DNA of 64,000 nucleotides. Origin: Acidovorax sp. T1. Lineage in GTDB: Bacteria > Pseudomonadota > Gammaproteobacteria > Burkholderiales > Burkholderiaceae_C. The stretch spans positions 3,604,001 through 3,668,000 of the forward strand of contig NZ_CP021648.1 in the NCBI RefSeq assembly GCF_002176815.1. Reading direction: 5' to 3'. Position numbers and translations under genes: made by a program. A model generated the notes under the pieces. That model saw nothing but the letters and a program-made list of their open reading frames with translations. It searched no databases and was not told the origin of the DNA. Below, piece by piece: positions 1 through 8,023 of the stretch (its first letter is position 1; every line of letters begins with the position of its first letter).

Positions 1-143
1 TCACCGAGGAACAGGCACGGCAGGCACTGACCTACCGCGACCAGTACCTCAACAACATCTACCTGGACGGCTTCACGCCGATCACCGCGGTGGACGAGGC
101 GCTTCACTTCAACCCGCACACCCGGCAGTTCGAGCCGGACTGA
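1..143 (+). CDS. C-terminal end of an unrecognised ICE protein (5' cut by window)
   Basis: An open frame entering from the left edge (first full codon at base 3) ends at the TGA at 141-143 and gives 47 residues, TEEQARQALTYRDQY... to ...RQFEPD. The codon use is strongly GC-rich, like the following genes, and a hairpin plus a new ribosome binding site and gene follow at once, so this is the tail of a real gene of the left ICE core. I do not recognise the family from this fragment. Confidence 0.6.
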   Translation, partial: TEEQARQALTYRDQYLNNIYLDGFTPITAVDEALHFNPHTRQFEPD

Positions 144-161
144 GCGATTTTCTTCCACCCC

Positions 162-182
162 CTGGGGCAGTACTTGCCCCAG
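162..182 (+). terminator. Perfect intergenic hairpin (8-bp stem)
   Basis: CTGGGGCA and TGCCCCAG pair perfectly around a GTACT loop, between the stop of the partial gene and the start at 220. No T-run follows, so this may be an mRNA 3'-end stabiliser or weak attenuator rather than a full intrinsic terminator. It is the first of a series of hairpins in consecutive gaps of this block. Confidence 0.5.
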
Positions 183-219
183 CGGGCGGTGCTGTTCCCG
201 TTAATCCGAGGACACCACC

Positions 220-870
220 ATGCTCGCAAACACTTCTTCCACCACGCTGTACCGCATCGACGAATGCCCGGACGTGATGGCCGACGCTTGCGTCGGCGAT
301 GACCAGGGCAACCTGATCTTCCTGTCCATCTGGGCGCGCGACACCGCCGTCCAGCAGTTCCTGGCTCGCCTGACCCTCGGGCGCGACGAGCAGGGACTGG
401 ACCAGTTCCACATCATCACCGACCAGGGCGGCAGCGTCCCGGTGTTCATCGGCAACGTCGATCGCCTGGAAAAGCGCGTCACGCGCGCCTATCGGCGAAC
501 GCTGTTCGGTTCGCTGTCCAACGTGTGGCTGTTCGACCGCCGCTGCGTCAAGCCCGACAAGGCCAACGCCAGCGCACTGGCACTGCTGCCGCGCGACAGC
601 GCCCACCGGCTCGACCGCCTGTGGATGCTGGTGCGGGACACCTGCCCATTGCCGCTGCTCGACCACTGGCGCGAGACCGTGCTGGAACTGCTGCAAAGCC
701 GCGAGATGCTGGCCCGCCTTCCGTTCGCCCTCGGGCCGCTGGAAGGCCATCGGCTAGCCATCGACGTGCCGGCGCTGACCTTGGCGCTGGGTTCGCTGAT
801 CCGCAGTGATGTGCTCACCGCCTATCCATACCCGGCCAAGATCTGGACGCCGGAAGTGGTAGCGGCCTGA
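220..870 (+). CDS. Conserved hypothetical ICE protein (216 aa)
   Basis: A soluble, acidic protein starting MLANTSSTTLYRID and ending PEVVAA, with no signal peptide or transmembrane segment and no catalytic motif that I recognise. The ATG at 220 follows a GAGGACACC-like purine-rich site, which supports the start. It lies in the left core of the ICE between a hairpin and a methyltransferase-fold gene, in the same orientation as its neighbours. The function is unknown. The setting suggests a role in element maintenance or transfer regulation, but nothing in the sequence shows this. Confidence 0.75.
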   Translation: MLANTSSTTLYRIDECPDVMADACVGDDQGNLIFLSIWARDTAVQQFLARLTLGRDEQGLDQFHIITDQGGSVPVFIGNVDRLEKRVTRAYRRTLFGSLSNVWLFDRRCVKPDKANASALALLPRDSAHRLDRLWMLVRDTCPLPLLDHWRETVLELLQSREMLARLPFALGPLEGHRLAIDVPALTLALGSLIRSDVLTAYPYPAKIWTPEVVAA

Positions 871-878
871 CCCACCCA

Positions 879-904
879 CGGAGGCACGCCTTGGCGTGCT
901 TCCG
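879..904 (+). terminator. Intergenic hairpin (12-bp stem, one G-T pair)
   Basis: CGGAGGCACGCC pairs with GGCGTGCTTCCG across a two-base loop, with a single G-T wobble. It sits between the stop at 870 and the start at 935. Only a weak TGTTT stretch follows, so it may act as an attenuator or RNA stabiliser. Confidence 0.5.
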
Positions 905-934
905 TGTTTCCTCCCCGCCAACCAGGAGACTTCC

Positions 935-2044
935 ATGGCCCTCATGTTCCCGCGGCTCGCCCGCAATTTCGCTAAGAACGGTTACTACCCGACTGACGAA
1001 CCCACGCTCGAAAGAGCCCTCAACGCACTGATGCCCAGCGACGGGCCCATGTGCATCCTCGATCCCTGCGCCGGCGAAGGCGTGGCGATCGCCGAAGCCG
1101 CCCATGCCCTCGGGCGCGAGCAGGCCAAGGCGTTCGCGGTCGAGTTCGACGCGGAGCGGGCACGCCATGCCCGCGGCCTGGTCGATCACTGCCTGCACGC
1201 GGACCTGATGGACACGATGGTCTCCAAGCAGTCGTTCGGGCTGCTCTGGCTCAACCCGCCGTATGGCGACTTGTCCAAGGACGTCAACGGCAACATCGGC
1301 TATCAGGGCCAGGGCCGTGCCCGCCTCGAAAAGCTGTTCTATCAGCGTTCGCTGTCGCTGTTGCAGTACGGCGGCGTGCTGGTCTTCATCGTCCCCGCCT
1401 ACGTGCTCGATGCGGAGCTGGTCGGCTGGCTGACACGCCACTACACGGACCTGCGCATCTACCGAGCGGTGGAGACGCAGTTCAAGCAGGTGGTGATCTT
1501 CGGCCGAAGGGTGCGACAGCGTGAACAGGCTCCCGATGGCGTCAAGGCCGTGCGCAATCTGCTGCTGCAGGTTGGGCTTGGCGAAGTCGAAGCCGAGGAG
1601 CTGCCGAGCGATTGGCCGTTCCTGCCGTACATCGTCCCCGCCAGTCCGGCCGAGCCGGAGCATTTCTTCCGCGTGACGATGGAGCCGGAGCAGTTCGCCG
1701 ATGAAGTCGGCCGGCTGCAAGGCCTCTGGCCGTCGCTGGACACGCACCTGGGGGCCGCGCAGCAGTCGCTGCGTCCGCCGGCGCGTGCCTTGTCCCACTG
1801 GCATCTCGCCCTGGCTCTGGCCGCGGGTGCGATCTCGGGGGTTGTGCGCTCCAAGACCGGGCGCGTGCTCGTCGTCAAGGGTGACACCCACAAGGACAAG
1901 ACGCTCCAGCGGGAATTCACCGAACGCGACGACGGCTCCATCGCCGAGACCCGCATCCTCACCGACAAGTTCGTGCCCGTCATCCGCGCGTGGGACATGA
2001 CGCCTGGCTCCCCGACACGGGGCGAGGTGCTGACCATCCGCTAA
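935..2044 (+). CDS. DUF6094-type protein with N6-adenine methyltransferase fold
   Basis: 369 residues from the ATG at 935, which has AGGAG about 8 bases upstream; upstream in-frame starts lack such a site. Near residues 30-75 is an AdoMet-binding-like stretch (ILDPCAGEG followed by acidic residues), and at about 105-115 the LNPPYGD motif typical of N6-adenine/N4-cytosine DNA methyltransferases. This fits the Rossmann methyltransferase fold of DUF6094 proteins found in ICEs. The predicted activity is DNA modification, possibly protecting the element from host restriction, but no target-recognition domain is evident and activity is inferred. It is followed by small ICE genes and an SNF2-like helicase, all in one direction. 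Confidence 0.8.
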   Translation: MALMFPRLARNFAKNGYYPTDEPTLERALNALMPSDGPMCILDPCAGEGVAIAEAAHALGREQAKAFAVEFDAERARHARGLVDHCLHADLMDTMVSKQSFGLLWLNPPYGDLSKDVNGNIGYQGQGRARLEKLFYQRSLSLLQYGGVLVFIVPAYVLDAELVGWLTRHYTDLRIYRAVETQFKQVVIFGRRVRQREQAPDGVKAVRNLLLQVGLGEVEAEELPSDWPFLPYIVPASPAEPEHFFRVTMEPEQFADEVGRLQGLWPSLDTHLGAAQQSLRPPARALSHWHLALALAAGAISGVVRSKTGRVLVVKGDTHKDKTLQREFTERDDGSIAETRILTDKFVPVIRAWDMTPGSPTRGEVLTIR

Positions 2045-2050
2045 TCCCCC

Positions 2051-2065
2051 GGACGCCTGACGTCC
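2051..2065 (+). terminator. Short intergenic hairpin
   Basis: GGACG and CGTCC form a perfect 5-bp stem around CCTGA just after the stop at 2044 and before the AAGGAGAAACACC ribosome binding site of the gene at 2094. It is weak on its own but matches the pattern of one hairpin per gap in this block. Confidence 0.35.
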
Positions 2066-2093
2066 TGCTGCACTTCATCGAAGGAGAAACACC

Positions 2094-2414
2094 ATGCTCT
2101 CACGTCTGTTCCAGCGGCCCGCGCCGCACAAGCAACCCTTGTTCGCACCGGCCTCGTTGCAGTTGAGCGAAAAGGTGCACTGGCTGGCCCGCCGAGGTCT
2201 CATCGATCCCTTGTCCTATGTACAGCGCCACGTGCGCGGCGACTGGGGCGAGATCGACGAGGCCACCCGCCAGGCCAACGATGTCGCACTCGATCAGGAC
2301 AACCTGATGATCTCCCAGTACCGGATCACGCCGGAACTGGTGTTGATCGTGAAGACCAGCGAAGACCACCAGACCACGGTGGTCCAGCTTCCCGAAGAGC
2401 GCGACCTGATCTGA
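2094..2414 (+). CDS. Small conserved ICE protein, first of a paralogous pair (106 aa)
   Basis: The ATG at 2094 follows AAGGAGAAACACC, a strong ribosome binding site. The protein contains a LIDPLSY-QRH-RGDWGE core and ends VQLPEERDLI. The gene at 2504 encodes a recognisable paralogue with the same order of motifs (LDPIPY, RRH-RGDWGDV, then a VIVLPSED end). There are no membrane segments. Function is unknown; proteins of this type occur with the DUF6094 and helicase genes in ICEs. The pair probably arose by duplication. Confidence 0.75.
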   Translation: MLSRLFQRPAPHKQPLFAPASLQLSEKVHWLARRGLIDPLSYVQRHVRGDWGEIDEATRQANDVALDQDNLMISQYRITPELVLIVKTSEDHQTTVVQLPEERDLI

Positions 2415-2446
2415 AGGCACCACCTCGTCATCCCATCCACCTGACG

Positions 2447-2480
2447 GAGCCACTTCACTCCGCCAGGGGTGTCGTGGCTC
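2447..2480 (+). terminator. Intergenic inverted repeat
   Basis: GAGCCAC and GTGGCTC form a 7-bp stem enclosing about 20 bases, between the two paralogous small genes. No T-run follows. It may stabilise or attenuate the transcript. Confidence 0.35.
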
Positions 2481-2503
2481 AATAACCTTTCAAGGAGGAG
2501 CCC

Positions 2504-2809
2504 ATGGCATCACATCGCATCGAAACCTACTGCCAGAGGCTGGCGTTCCCCATCGGGGCGCTTATCTTCAGCAGAGCCGTTGACCGCCTGGTCCGCGCGG
2601 GTCGCCTCGACCCAATCCCGTACTTCAGGCGCCACACCCGTGGCGACTGGGGAGACGTCAACGTCCAGCAATGGCAGGCCAACAGCACCGCGCTTCAATC
2701 AGGTGCTTCGCTGGAGTCGCACTACGTGATCCACCCAGGGCTGGCCATTCGCATCGTTACCGACGCGCAGCGCAGCGCCACCGTCATCGTGTTGCCGTCC
2801 GAGGACTGA
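2504..2809 (+). CDS. Small conserved ICE protein, second of a paralogous pair (101 aa)
   Basis: It starts MASHRIETYCQR at an ATG preceded by AAGGAGGAGCCC, an excellent ribosome binding site. It shares the R-H-x-RGDWG core, the spacing and the C-terminal V-x-LP-E ending with the 2094 gene. The two proteins are diverged enough to suggest an old duplication. No catalytic motif or membrane segment is visible. The function is unknown. Confidence 0.75.
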   Translation: MASHRIETYCQRLAFPIGALIFSRAVDRLVRAGRLDPIPYFRRHTRGDWGDVNVQQWQANSTALQSGASLESHYVIHPGLAIRIVTDAQRSATVIVLPSED

Positions 2810-2882
2810 GCACGGTTCACTCGCAGGCCACCCAGGCCCGCACCTTCAACCTTCGGCCACGCGCCGATTCTCTTCCCACTCC

Positions 2883-2928
2883 GGGGCATGCCATAGCCCC
2901 GTTGGGGGTGGTGCATGCCCCATTTTCT
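2883..2928 (+). terminator. Intergenic GC-rich hairpin upstream of the helicase gene
   Basis: GGGGCATGC and GCATGCCCC flank an inner CCCC/GGGG pair, giving a long stem with a small bulge, followed by ATTTTCTTT. It lies only about 15 bases before the helicase start at 2942, so it could act as a terminator or attenuator controlling read-through into that gene. Confidence 0.5.
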
Positions 2929-2941
2929 TTGGAGCATCACC

Positions 2942-5221
2942 ATGTCCCTCGATCTCGACACCACTACCGCTGAAGCCACACCCGTGCAGGGCGAACTGCT
3001 CGACGCGGAATCCAACCCTCTGACCCTGAGCCTTCAGGATTTCGTTGGCGAGTTCGGCGACGAACTGCTCGACGCCCTCAACAGCGCCAATCCGCCGGTC
3101 TATACCGGCCAACCGCAGGCGCACCGGCAACTCATCGTCGCCAGCCTCAAGCGCAAGCTGTTCCCGGCCCAGGCCGAAGTCGTCCACGCTGCTGCCGAGC
3201 TGCTGATCGACCGTGGCGAACGCGCCGCGATCGTCAACGGCGAGATGGGTTGCGGGAAGACGACCGTCGGCATCGCCACGGCTGTCGTGCTCAACGCCGA
3301 AGGCTACCGCCGCACTCTGGTGCTTTCGCCACCGCACCTGGTTTACAAGTGGCGGCGCGAGATCCAGGAGACGGTAGCGGGCGCCAAAGTGTGGGTGCTC
3401 AACGGGCCGGATACGCTCGTCAAGCTCATCAAGCTGCGTGAGCAGTTGGGTGTCCAGCCCACGGGTCAGGAGTTCTTCGTCCTGGGCCGCGTGAGGATGC
3501 GGATGGGCTTCCACTGGAAGCCCGTTTTCACCACGCGGCGCACCCGCCACGGCGACGTGGCAGCGTGCCCGGACTGCGGCACGGTCATCACCGACCTCGA
3601 CGGCGAGCCGGTCAACCCGGTCGCGCTCGAAGCCGAGGAATCCCGCAGGAAGTGCGGCCATTGCGCTGCGCCCCTGTGGACACTGATCCGCCCGCGCAGC
3701 CTGTCCGGCAGCGACCAGTCCTCGGCCGTGCTCAAAGCCTTGAAGCGCATCCCGACGATCGGGGAAGTCACCGCGCAGAAGCTGATGCAGAAGTTCGGCG
3801 ACGGCTTCCTGGCCTCGATGCTCGGCGACAACATTCACGAGTTCATCAACCTCATGGATGGCAACGGCGAGCTGGTGTTTTCCGACCGTCAAGCCACGCG
3901 CATGGAACGTGCGATGGCCAACATGGAGTTCGGCTTTGGCGAGGGCGGCTATCAACCGTCCGAGTTCATCAAGCGCTACCTGCCGCAAGGCACGTTCGAC
4001 CTGCTCATCGCCGACGAGGCCCACGAGTACAAGAACGGCGGCAGCGCCCAGGGCCAGGCCATGGGCGTGCTGGCGGCGAAGGCTCGCAAGACCTTGCTGC
4101 TGACCGGCACGTTGATGGGCGGCTACGGCGACGATCTGTTCTACCTGCTGTTCCGAGCCCTTCCCGGGCGGATGATCGAAGACGGCTATCGCCCGACCAC
4201 GAGCGGCAGCATGACCTCGGCCGCGATGGCGTTCATGCGCGATCACGGTGTCCTGAAGGACATTTATTCCGAGAGCACCGGGACGGCGCACAAGACCGCG
4301 AAAGGCACGAAAGTCAGTGTCAGAACGGTCAAGGCCCCGGGCTTCGGCCCGAAGGGTGTGCTGCGCTGCATCCTGCCGTTCACGATCTTCCTCAAGCTCA
4401 GAGACATCGGCGGCAATGTCCTGCCGCCGTATGACGAAGAGTTTCGTGAAGTCGCGATGGACACGGCGCAAGCCGCGGCCTACCGCGATCTGGCAGGTCG
4501 GCTGACCGCGGAGCTGAAACAGGCTCTGGCGCGACGCGATACTACCTTGCTCGGTGTAGTCCTCAATGTGCTGCTGGCCTGGCCGGATTGCTGCTTCCGG
4601 TCGGAGACCGTTGTGCATCCGCGTACGCGCAACACCCTGGCGTTTGTCCCGGCTCAGTTCAACGAGTTCGAGATCAGCCCCAAGGAGCGTGAGCTGATCG
4701 ACATCTGCAGGGAAGAGAAAGCACAGGGCCGCAAGGTTCTGGCCTACACCGTCTATACCGGCACGCGCGACACGACTAGCCGGTTGAAGGTATTGCTGGA
4801 GCAGGAAGGCTTCAAAGTGGCGGTACTGCGCGCAAGCGTGGATGCCAGCCGCCGCGAGGACTGGATCGCCGAGCAGTTGGACCGTGGCATCGACGTGCTC
4901 ATCACCAATCCGGAGCTTGTCAAGACGGGATTGGACCTGTTGGAGTTTCCGACGATCGTGTTCATGCAGTCGGGCTACAACGTGTATTCGCTCCAGCAGG
5001 CGGCACGCCGCTCTTGGCGTATCGGGCAGAAGCTGTCCGTGCGCGTGATGTACCTGGGCTACGCCGGCTCCTCGCAGATGACCTGCCTGGAGCTGATGGC
5101 CAAGAAGATCATGGTCTCGCAGTCCACTTCGGGCGATGTACCCGAATCGGGGCTCGATGTCCTGAACCAGGATGGTGATTCCGTGGAGGTCGCATTGGCC
5201 CGGCAATTGGTAACTGCGTGA
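2942..5221 (+). CDS. SNF2-like DEAD/DEAH-box helicase with embedded zinc finger
   Basis: 759 residues from the ATG at 2942, just after a TTTGGAG site. Walker A is GEMGCGKTT near residue 100 and the DEAH box is ADEAHEYKNG near residue 357, followed by an LLTGTLMGG motif (III). The C-terminal lobe carries LITNPELVKTGLDL and the RRSWRIGQ motif VI typical of SNF2/RapA-type translocases. Between the lobes sits a four-cysteine finger (CPDCG ... CGHCA, about residues 204-245) and then a helix-hairpin-helix-like stretch (IPTIGEVTAQKLMQKFG). It is an ATP-driven nucleic-acid translocase. The partners are unknown, but it is a conserved gene of this ICE core. Confidence 0.85.
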   Translation: MSLDLDTTTAEATPVQGELLDAESNPLTLSLQDFVGEFGDELLDALNSANPPVYTGQPQAHRQLIVASLKRKLFPAQAEVVHAAAELLIDRGERAAIVNGEMGCGKTTVGIATAVVLNAEGYRRTLVLSPPHLVYKWRREIQETVAGAKVWVLNGPDTLVKLIKLREQLGVQPTGQEFFVLGRVRMRMGFHWKPVFTTRRTRHGDVAACPDCGTVITDLDGEPVNPVALEAEESRRKCGHCAAPLWTLIRPRSLSGSDQSSAVLKALKRIPTIGEVTAQKLMQKFGDGFLASMLGDNIHEFINLMDGNGELVFSDRQATRMERAMANMEFGFGEGGYQPSEFIKRYLPQGTFDLLIADEAHEYKNGGSAQGQAMGVLAAKARKTLLLTGTLMGGYGDDLFYLLFRALPGRMIEDGYRPTTSGSMTSAAMAFMRDHGVLKDIYSESTGTAHKTAKGTKVSVRTVKAPGFGPKGVLRCILPFTIFLKLRDIGGNVLPPYDEEFREVAMDTAQAAAYRDLAGRLTAELKQALARRDTTLLGVVLNVLLAWPDCCFRSETVVHPRTRNTLAFVPAQFNEFEISPKERELIDICREEKAQGRKVLAYTVYTGTRDTTSRLKVLLEQEGFKVAVLRASVDASRREDWIAEQLDRGIDVLITNPELVKTGLDLLEFPTIVFMQSGYNVYSLQQAARRSWRIGQKLSVRVMYLGYAGSSQMTCLELMAKKIMVSQSTSGDVPESGLDVLNQDGDSVEVALARQLVTA

Positions 5222-5230
5222 TCTGCTGTC

Positions 5231-5263
5231 TGCCGGCATCCTTTCGGGGGTGCCGGCATTTTT
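5231..5263 (+). terminator. Rho-independent terminator after the helicase gene
   Basis: TGCCGGCA occurs twice (5231-5238 and 5251-5258). It is its own reverse complement, so the two copies pair, extended by TCC/GGG, and TTTTT follows directly. This ends the left core transcript and separates it from the defence cargo starting at 5360. Confidence 0.8.
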
Positions 5264-5359
5264 CTAGGAAATTGCTGCTCGGAGGATTCGATCACCGCCC
5301 CGCTCCCAGCGCGGGGAAGGCTAAACTGATTAGACAATACCGAGATTCAAGGAGGCACT

Positions 5360-6139
5360 GTGGCTATGGTGATCGAAGCAGCATATGCAGATGGTACTGG
5401 TGCAGCCAACGCACTGCATATGTCTCAGGCGCAGTGGGAAGAGTTGCAACGGGCGTACTGCGTCGGTGATCTGCTGATGCCTTGCTGCAACGCTCCAGCG
5501 ATTCCCAAGGTTAGTGCTAATGGGTACCCCTTCTTTGCGCATCTAGGAGGTGCGTGCAGTACTTCCGAAGAAAGCCAATGGCACCTGGCGGCCAAGATAC
5601 TTGTGCGCAGCGTGCTTGAAGATCTTGGATGCCGTGCCTCGGTTGAAATGCCGGGTTCGGGTGATGCAGGTCGCTGGCAGGCTGATGTCTGGGGTGAGCG
5701 CAATGGGGTTAGGTTGGCTGTCGAGATCCAAAGATCGTATCAGTCGCTCCGTGACTACCGTAAACGCCAAGAGCGGTACCGCGAGGCGGGCGTCAAGTCT
5801 CTTTGGTTGCTGCGGCAGGAGCGATATAGCACACTCACCAAGAGCATGGGAAAGGAGCGTCTGCGCACCGAGTTTGGGGGCAAGTTCCCTTCGGCCGGCC
5901 ACTTCGGCCCGTGCCTTTCTGACCTGCCGGTCGCGATGCTTGAGCTAGATCCGGCCCCAACGGTCAAGGGTGCCGGATTCTTCAACGCAACCCTTCCAAA
6001 CATACTTGAAGCAGTGCTTAGTGAGCGCTTTCTTTGCATCAACGGTCTATGGTGTATCGATAACCTAGACTCGATGAATAACGCCGCCAGACTCTCGCGC
6101 GAGCGTTTTGCAGCCAATCGCTTGGCTGCAAAGATGTAG
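5360..6139 (+). CDS. CoiA-like nuclease-domain protein
   Basis: 259 residues from GTG at 5360, with AAGGAGG 4 bases upstream (ATG at 5366 is an alternative). The N-terminal part has a Cys/His cluster (YCVGDLLMPCC, then FAHLGGACS), resembling the zinc-binding region of CoiA-family proteins. The central part, WQADVWGE followed by VEIQRS, fits the D-x(n)-E-x-Q core of PD-(D/E)XK-like nucleases. CoiA promotes competence by processing incoming DNA; CoiA-like genes are also seen on mobile elements, where a defence role is only inferred. Its base composition is visibly more AT-rich than the flanking ICE core, a sign of separate acquisition. It converges on the helicase gene ending at 6206. Confidence 0.7.
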   Translation: MAMVIEAAYADGTGAANALHMSQAQWEELQRAYCVGDLLMPCCNAPAIPKVSANGYPFFAHLGGACSTSEESQWHLAAKILVRSVLEDLGCRASVEMPGSGDAGRWQADVWGERNGVRLAVEIQRSYQSLRDYRKRQERYREAGVKSLWLLRQERYSTLTKSMGKERLRTEFGGKFPSAGHFGPCLSDLPVAMLELDPAPTVKGAGFFNATLPNILEAVLSERFLCINGLWCIDNLDSMNNAARLSRERFAANRLAAKM

Positions 6140-6205
6140 CTCGACTGTGGTGTTGCTCGACATGCGCCGACGCAGCACCGACACTCCAGATTCCCTGGTT
6201 CACAC

Positions 6206-8023
6206 TCAAATGCCAGCGGCACGCATTCGCGCCTCCAGCTCATCAAGGAATGGCGAGCGCCCAAAGCGCATAGGGCCATAGCGGCCATCAACGAAGCCCG
6301 AATACAGCATGTGGACCTCGTCGCGAGCACGTGTGAGTCCCACATAGAAGAGCCGGCGACTTTCGCGCAACTTCTCTGGAGTTTCATTGCGCCACGGCAG
6401 ATTTCCGAGGTCGAGTCCAACCATGATGACGACGTCGTACTCACAGCCCTTTGCGGAATGCAGTGTCAGCAGATTCAGGTGATCGGGCGAACCGTCCCGA
6501 CCGCCCAAACTAGTGATGTCTAGCGAAGCCAGTGCACCGCCTTCGGCGAGCGCTGCCGTCATGCGATCCAGTTGCTCTTTCTGATCAGCGAGCGCCAATT
6601 CAGCCGCCAGCAGATGATCCACTACACCGTTGCGCAACGAAGCAACAAATTCTCGCGCAGGTTGCTGGTCAGCGCGCAGCTCCCATAGCAAGGCGGTTAG
6701 CTCTTGCTCTTCGCGCTTGGCCTGTGAATCGTCCAAGCTCGCCCGATGAAATGCGCGATAGCGGTCGAGTAGTCCACGCAATTGTGGGCGTCCAACACGC
6801 CAGCCACCCGCGCACCACGCCGCACAATCTTCTACCCAACTTGTTAGGGCAACCTTGCGGTAAGGTGCTGCGGTATCCACACGGATGTAATCGAGACCGC
6901 CGGTTGCCACAGCTTTAGCCACGATATCGCCTGCGCGATAGTCTTTGTATAGGATCGCGATATCGCCCAGTGTTCGTCCCGGCTTGGAGGCTAAGGCCGC
7001 CGGAATGATCTGCGCGACGGCGTGCGCAGCCTGGTCCGCCGTACCACCCGGGCGCAGGACAAATTCGATGGTCGTTTGTCGCGCAGGATCGCTCGCTTGA
7101 TAGCCTCGGGCTTCTCCAAGCGCCATCTCTGACGCAGTCACGATCCCTGCACCAGAACGGTAATTTAATTGAAGCTGGACAGGCTCAATGTCTCTGCGAG
7201 CCGCCAATTCCATGAGCAACGCGCCATCAGCCCCCGTAAATCCATATATCGACTGATCCGCATCCCCGACAGCGAAAAGTCGGACACCCCCGTCGAAGGC
7301 AAGGCGTTTGACGATGCGATGCAGTGCTACACCTAAATCCTGGTACTCATCCACCGCGAGCACGGGGAATTTTGCCTGAACCAGAGGTAGTACCCAGTCG
7401 TGCTCGGCGATCAAACGTTGGCCGAAGACAACCATGTCATCGTAGTCAATCAGCCCCTCGTCGCGCAGAGCGGCCTCGTAGGTCTCGGCCCAGGCAGCGA
7501 GTTCCTCCTCGCTACGCCAAGCGACGCTATTTCGATTGAGCACGGAACGGCGATGCCGTCCGAGGTCAATAACTTTGTACGGATGGTTCTGGCCGAAAAG
7601 CGCATCTCCAGTTTGCTTCAACAACCGATCACTGACTCGTTGAGTGGCCACCGAAAGTGGGAAAGATATGGGCAGGCCGGCCAGGCGTCCATACGGCATC
7701 AAGAGATGACGCAGACAGAACCCATGGACCGTACCAATGAAAAGATTAGGTGCCTGCTGAAGTCCCAAGCTTTCAATTCGGCGAGCGAGTTCGCGAGCGC
7801 ACTCCTGACTATAAGTGATGCACGCAACGCCACGAGGGGCCTCGACGTCTTCGGCTAGGATGCGGGCGAGCTTTAGGACGAGTGTCTTGGTCTTACCGCT
7901 CCCGGGACCGGCGAGTACCACACAATGTCCTTGAGAGTTGTAGGCTGCCAACTGACCCGGATTCCCAGCCAGTTCGGCAGCCTGAGCCAAGTAGGCTGTG
8001 CTGACACTACGCGATGGCGTCAC
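6206..8023 (-). CDS. gajB: UvrD/Rep-like superfamily 1 helicase, probable GajB of a Gabija system
   Basis: About 605 residues from the GTG at 8023, which overlaps the end of the upstream nuclease gene by 17 bases; the frame is open to 8098. All SF1A motifs are in order: Q-motif region, Walker A AGPGSGKTKT (about residue 39), DEYQD, GDADQSIYGFTGA, LLTLHSAKGCEYD and FYVGLTRARDEV. In Gabija the UvrD-like helicase GajB partners the OLD-family nuclease GajA encoded just upstream. GajB is usually nearer 500 residues, so this one is long. The overlapping arrangement indicates translational coupling. It could be a free-standing helicase, but the pairing makes Gabija the best call. Confidence 0.78.
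   Translation of the reverse strand: MTPSRSVSTAYLAQAAELAGNPGQLAAYNSQGHCVVLAGPGSGKTKTLVLKLARILAEDVEAPRGVACITYSQECARELARRIESLGLQQAPNLFIGTVHGFCLRHLLMPYGRLAGLPISFPLSVATQRVSDRLLKQTGDALFGQNHPYKVIDLGRHRRSVLNRNSVAWRSEEELAAWAETYEAALRDEGLIDYDDMVVFGQRLIAEHDWVLPLVQAKFPVLAVDEYQDLGVALHRIVKRLAFDGGVRLFAVGDADQSIYGFTGADGALLMELAARRDIEPVQLQLNYRSGAGIVTASEMALGEARGYQASDPARQTTIEFVLRPGGTADQAAHAVAQIIPAALASKPGRTLGDIAILYKDYRAGDIVAKAVATGGLDYIRVDTAAPYRKVALTSWVEDCAAWCAGGWRVGRPQLRGLLDRYRAFHRASLDDSQAKREEQELTALLWELRADQQPAREFVASLRNGVVDHLLAAELALADQKEQLDRMTAALAEGGALASLDITSLGGRDGSPDHLNLLTLHSAKGCEYDVVIMVGLDLGNLPWRNETPEKLRESRRLFYVGLTRARDEVHMLYSGFVDGRYGPMRFGRSPFLDELEARMRAAGI

Noticed and set aside
935..2044. Type I or II restriction-modification system
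   Set aside because: Only a methyltransferase-fold protein is present; no specificity subunit or restriction subunit lies nearby.
2846..5239. Minus-strand open frame of 797 codons opposite the SNF2-like helicase
   Set aside because: The helicase motifs on the plus strand are complete; the antisense frame arises from GC bias at third positions.
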